DNA from: Flavobacteriaceae bacterium
Lineage (GTDB): Bacteria; Bacteroidota; Bacteroidia; Flavobacteriales; Flavobacteriaceae
Length of the DNA: 6,546 nucleotides
Direction of reading: 5' to 3'
NCBI GenBank assembly: GCA_002687665.1
Contig: NZAX01000093.1
Coordinates: forward strand, 1-6,546
The notes under the pieces were generated by a model. That model worked only from the letters and a program-made list of their open reading frames with translations, ran no database searches and had not been told where the DNA came from. The position numbers were made by a program, and so were the translations under genes. Each line of letters opens with the position of its first letter. The first letter of the stretch is position 1. Shown one piece after another: positions 6,124-6,546 of the stretch.

Positions 6124-6546
6124 ATGATTTCAAAAAATCGTTATTTATCCCACCAAAAATGGGAGCAGTTGTTAAAGGCTTTGCCTTATCATTTACCAAC
6201 CAGTGTCATTGGGCATTCGGTTTTAAATCAATCCATATATGCACATCGTTTGGGAAAAGGGCCAAAAAAAGTACTTTTATGGTCACAAATGCATGGTAAT
6301 GAATCAACCACTACACGAGCATTATTGGACCTATTTGACCATTTACACTCCAATAGCGGGGCTCCATTATTGGAGGGCTTAACGTTGTTGATCATCCCTC
6401 AATTAAACCCTGATGGATCTTCGGCTTATACTCGTTTAAATAGAAACAACATTGACCTTAACCGTGATGCGCTGGACTTATCCCAACCTGAAAGTATTGC
6501 CTTAAATGAGGTTTTTAAATCATTTTCTCCAGATTTTTGTTTTAAT
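6124..6546 (+). CDS. M14 family zinc carboxypeptidase-like protein (3' truncated by window edge)
   Basis: The first 141 residues of a metallopeptidase-like protein are present, and the frame is open to the right edge. M14 enzymes remove C-terminal residues or cleave related amide bonds using one zinc ion. HGNE at 57-60 supplies the first two zinc ligands, His57 and Glu60. IPQLNPDGSSAYTRLNR (91-107) and the NRNNIDLNRD block (106-115), with the substrate-binding Asn-Arg pair, follow in the expected order. DLSQPES (118-124) precedes the region where the third ligand His would come (usually shortly after FCFN), just beyond the window. There is no signal peptide or membrane segment, so it is probably cytoplasmic. 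This subtype resembles what I recall of flavobacterial cytosolic M14 proteins; the substrate is unknown. The ATG at 6124 is the only sensible start and lacks a ribosome binding site. Upstream lie three GTTTA-N6-TAAAC repeats, which suggests control by the divergent XRE regulator. Confidence 0.9.
   Translation, partial: MISKNRYLSHQKWEQLLKALPYHLPTSVIGHSVLNQSIYAHRLGKGPKKVLLWSQMHGNESTTTRALLDLFDHLHSNSGAPLLEGLTLLIIPQLNPDGSSAYTRLNRNNIDLNRDALDLSQPESIALNEVFKSFSPDFCFN

Overview
The window looks like chromosomal DNA from a member of the Bacteroidota, most likely a flavobacterium. The evidence is the close match of the two topoisomerase IV subunits to the flavobacterial type as I know it, AT-rich intergenic DNA, the near absence of Shine-Dalgarno sequences before the starts, and a TAnnTTTG-type -7 element in one intergenic region. 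No tRNA, rRNA, CRISPR array or insertion sequence is visible.

Layout: the left edge (1-149) holds the apparent C-terminal end of an unrecognised plus-strand protein. It is followed by about 310 bases of non-coding DNA with a weak terminator-like hairpin. parE (463-2322) and parC (2326-4914) follow on the plus strand, 3 bases apart. They encode the two subunits of DNA topoisomerase IV, and both have intact catalytic residues. Converging on parC from the minus strand is a two-gene unit: an XRE-type helix-turn-helix regulator (5434-5847) whose 3' end overlaps the start of a small putative lipoprotein (5061-5468). Divergent from the regulator, and running off the right edge, is the start of a cytoplasmic-looking M14 family zinc carboxypeptidase (6124 onward).

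The most interesting part is the region between the regulator and the peptidase. It contains four copies of a 16-bp inverted repeat, GTTTA-N6-TAAAC (shared form GTTTAnnnnTGTAAAC). One copy lies immediately upstream of the chosen regulator start codon. The other three are spaced 23-24 bp apart just before the peptidase start. A degenerate fifth copy, a perfect 9-bp-stem hairpin and a good -7 promoter match lie between them. This looks like an autoregulated XRE repressor that also controls the divergent M14 peptidase. That regulatory link is an inference from sequence; the repeats themselves are directly visible.
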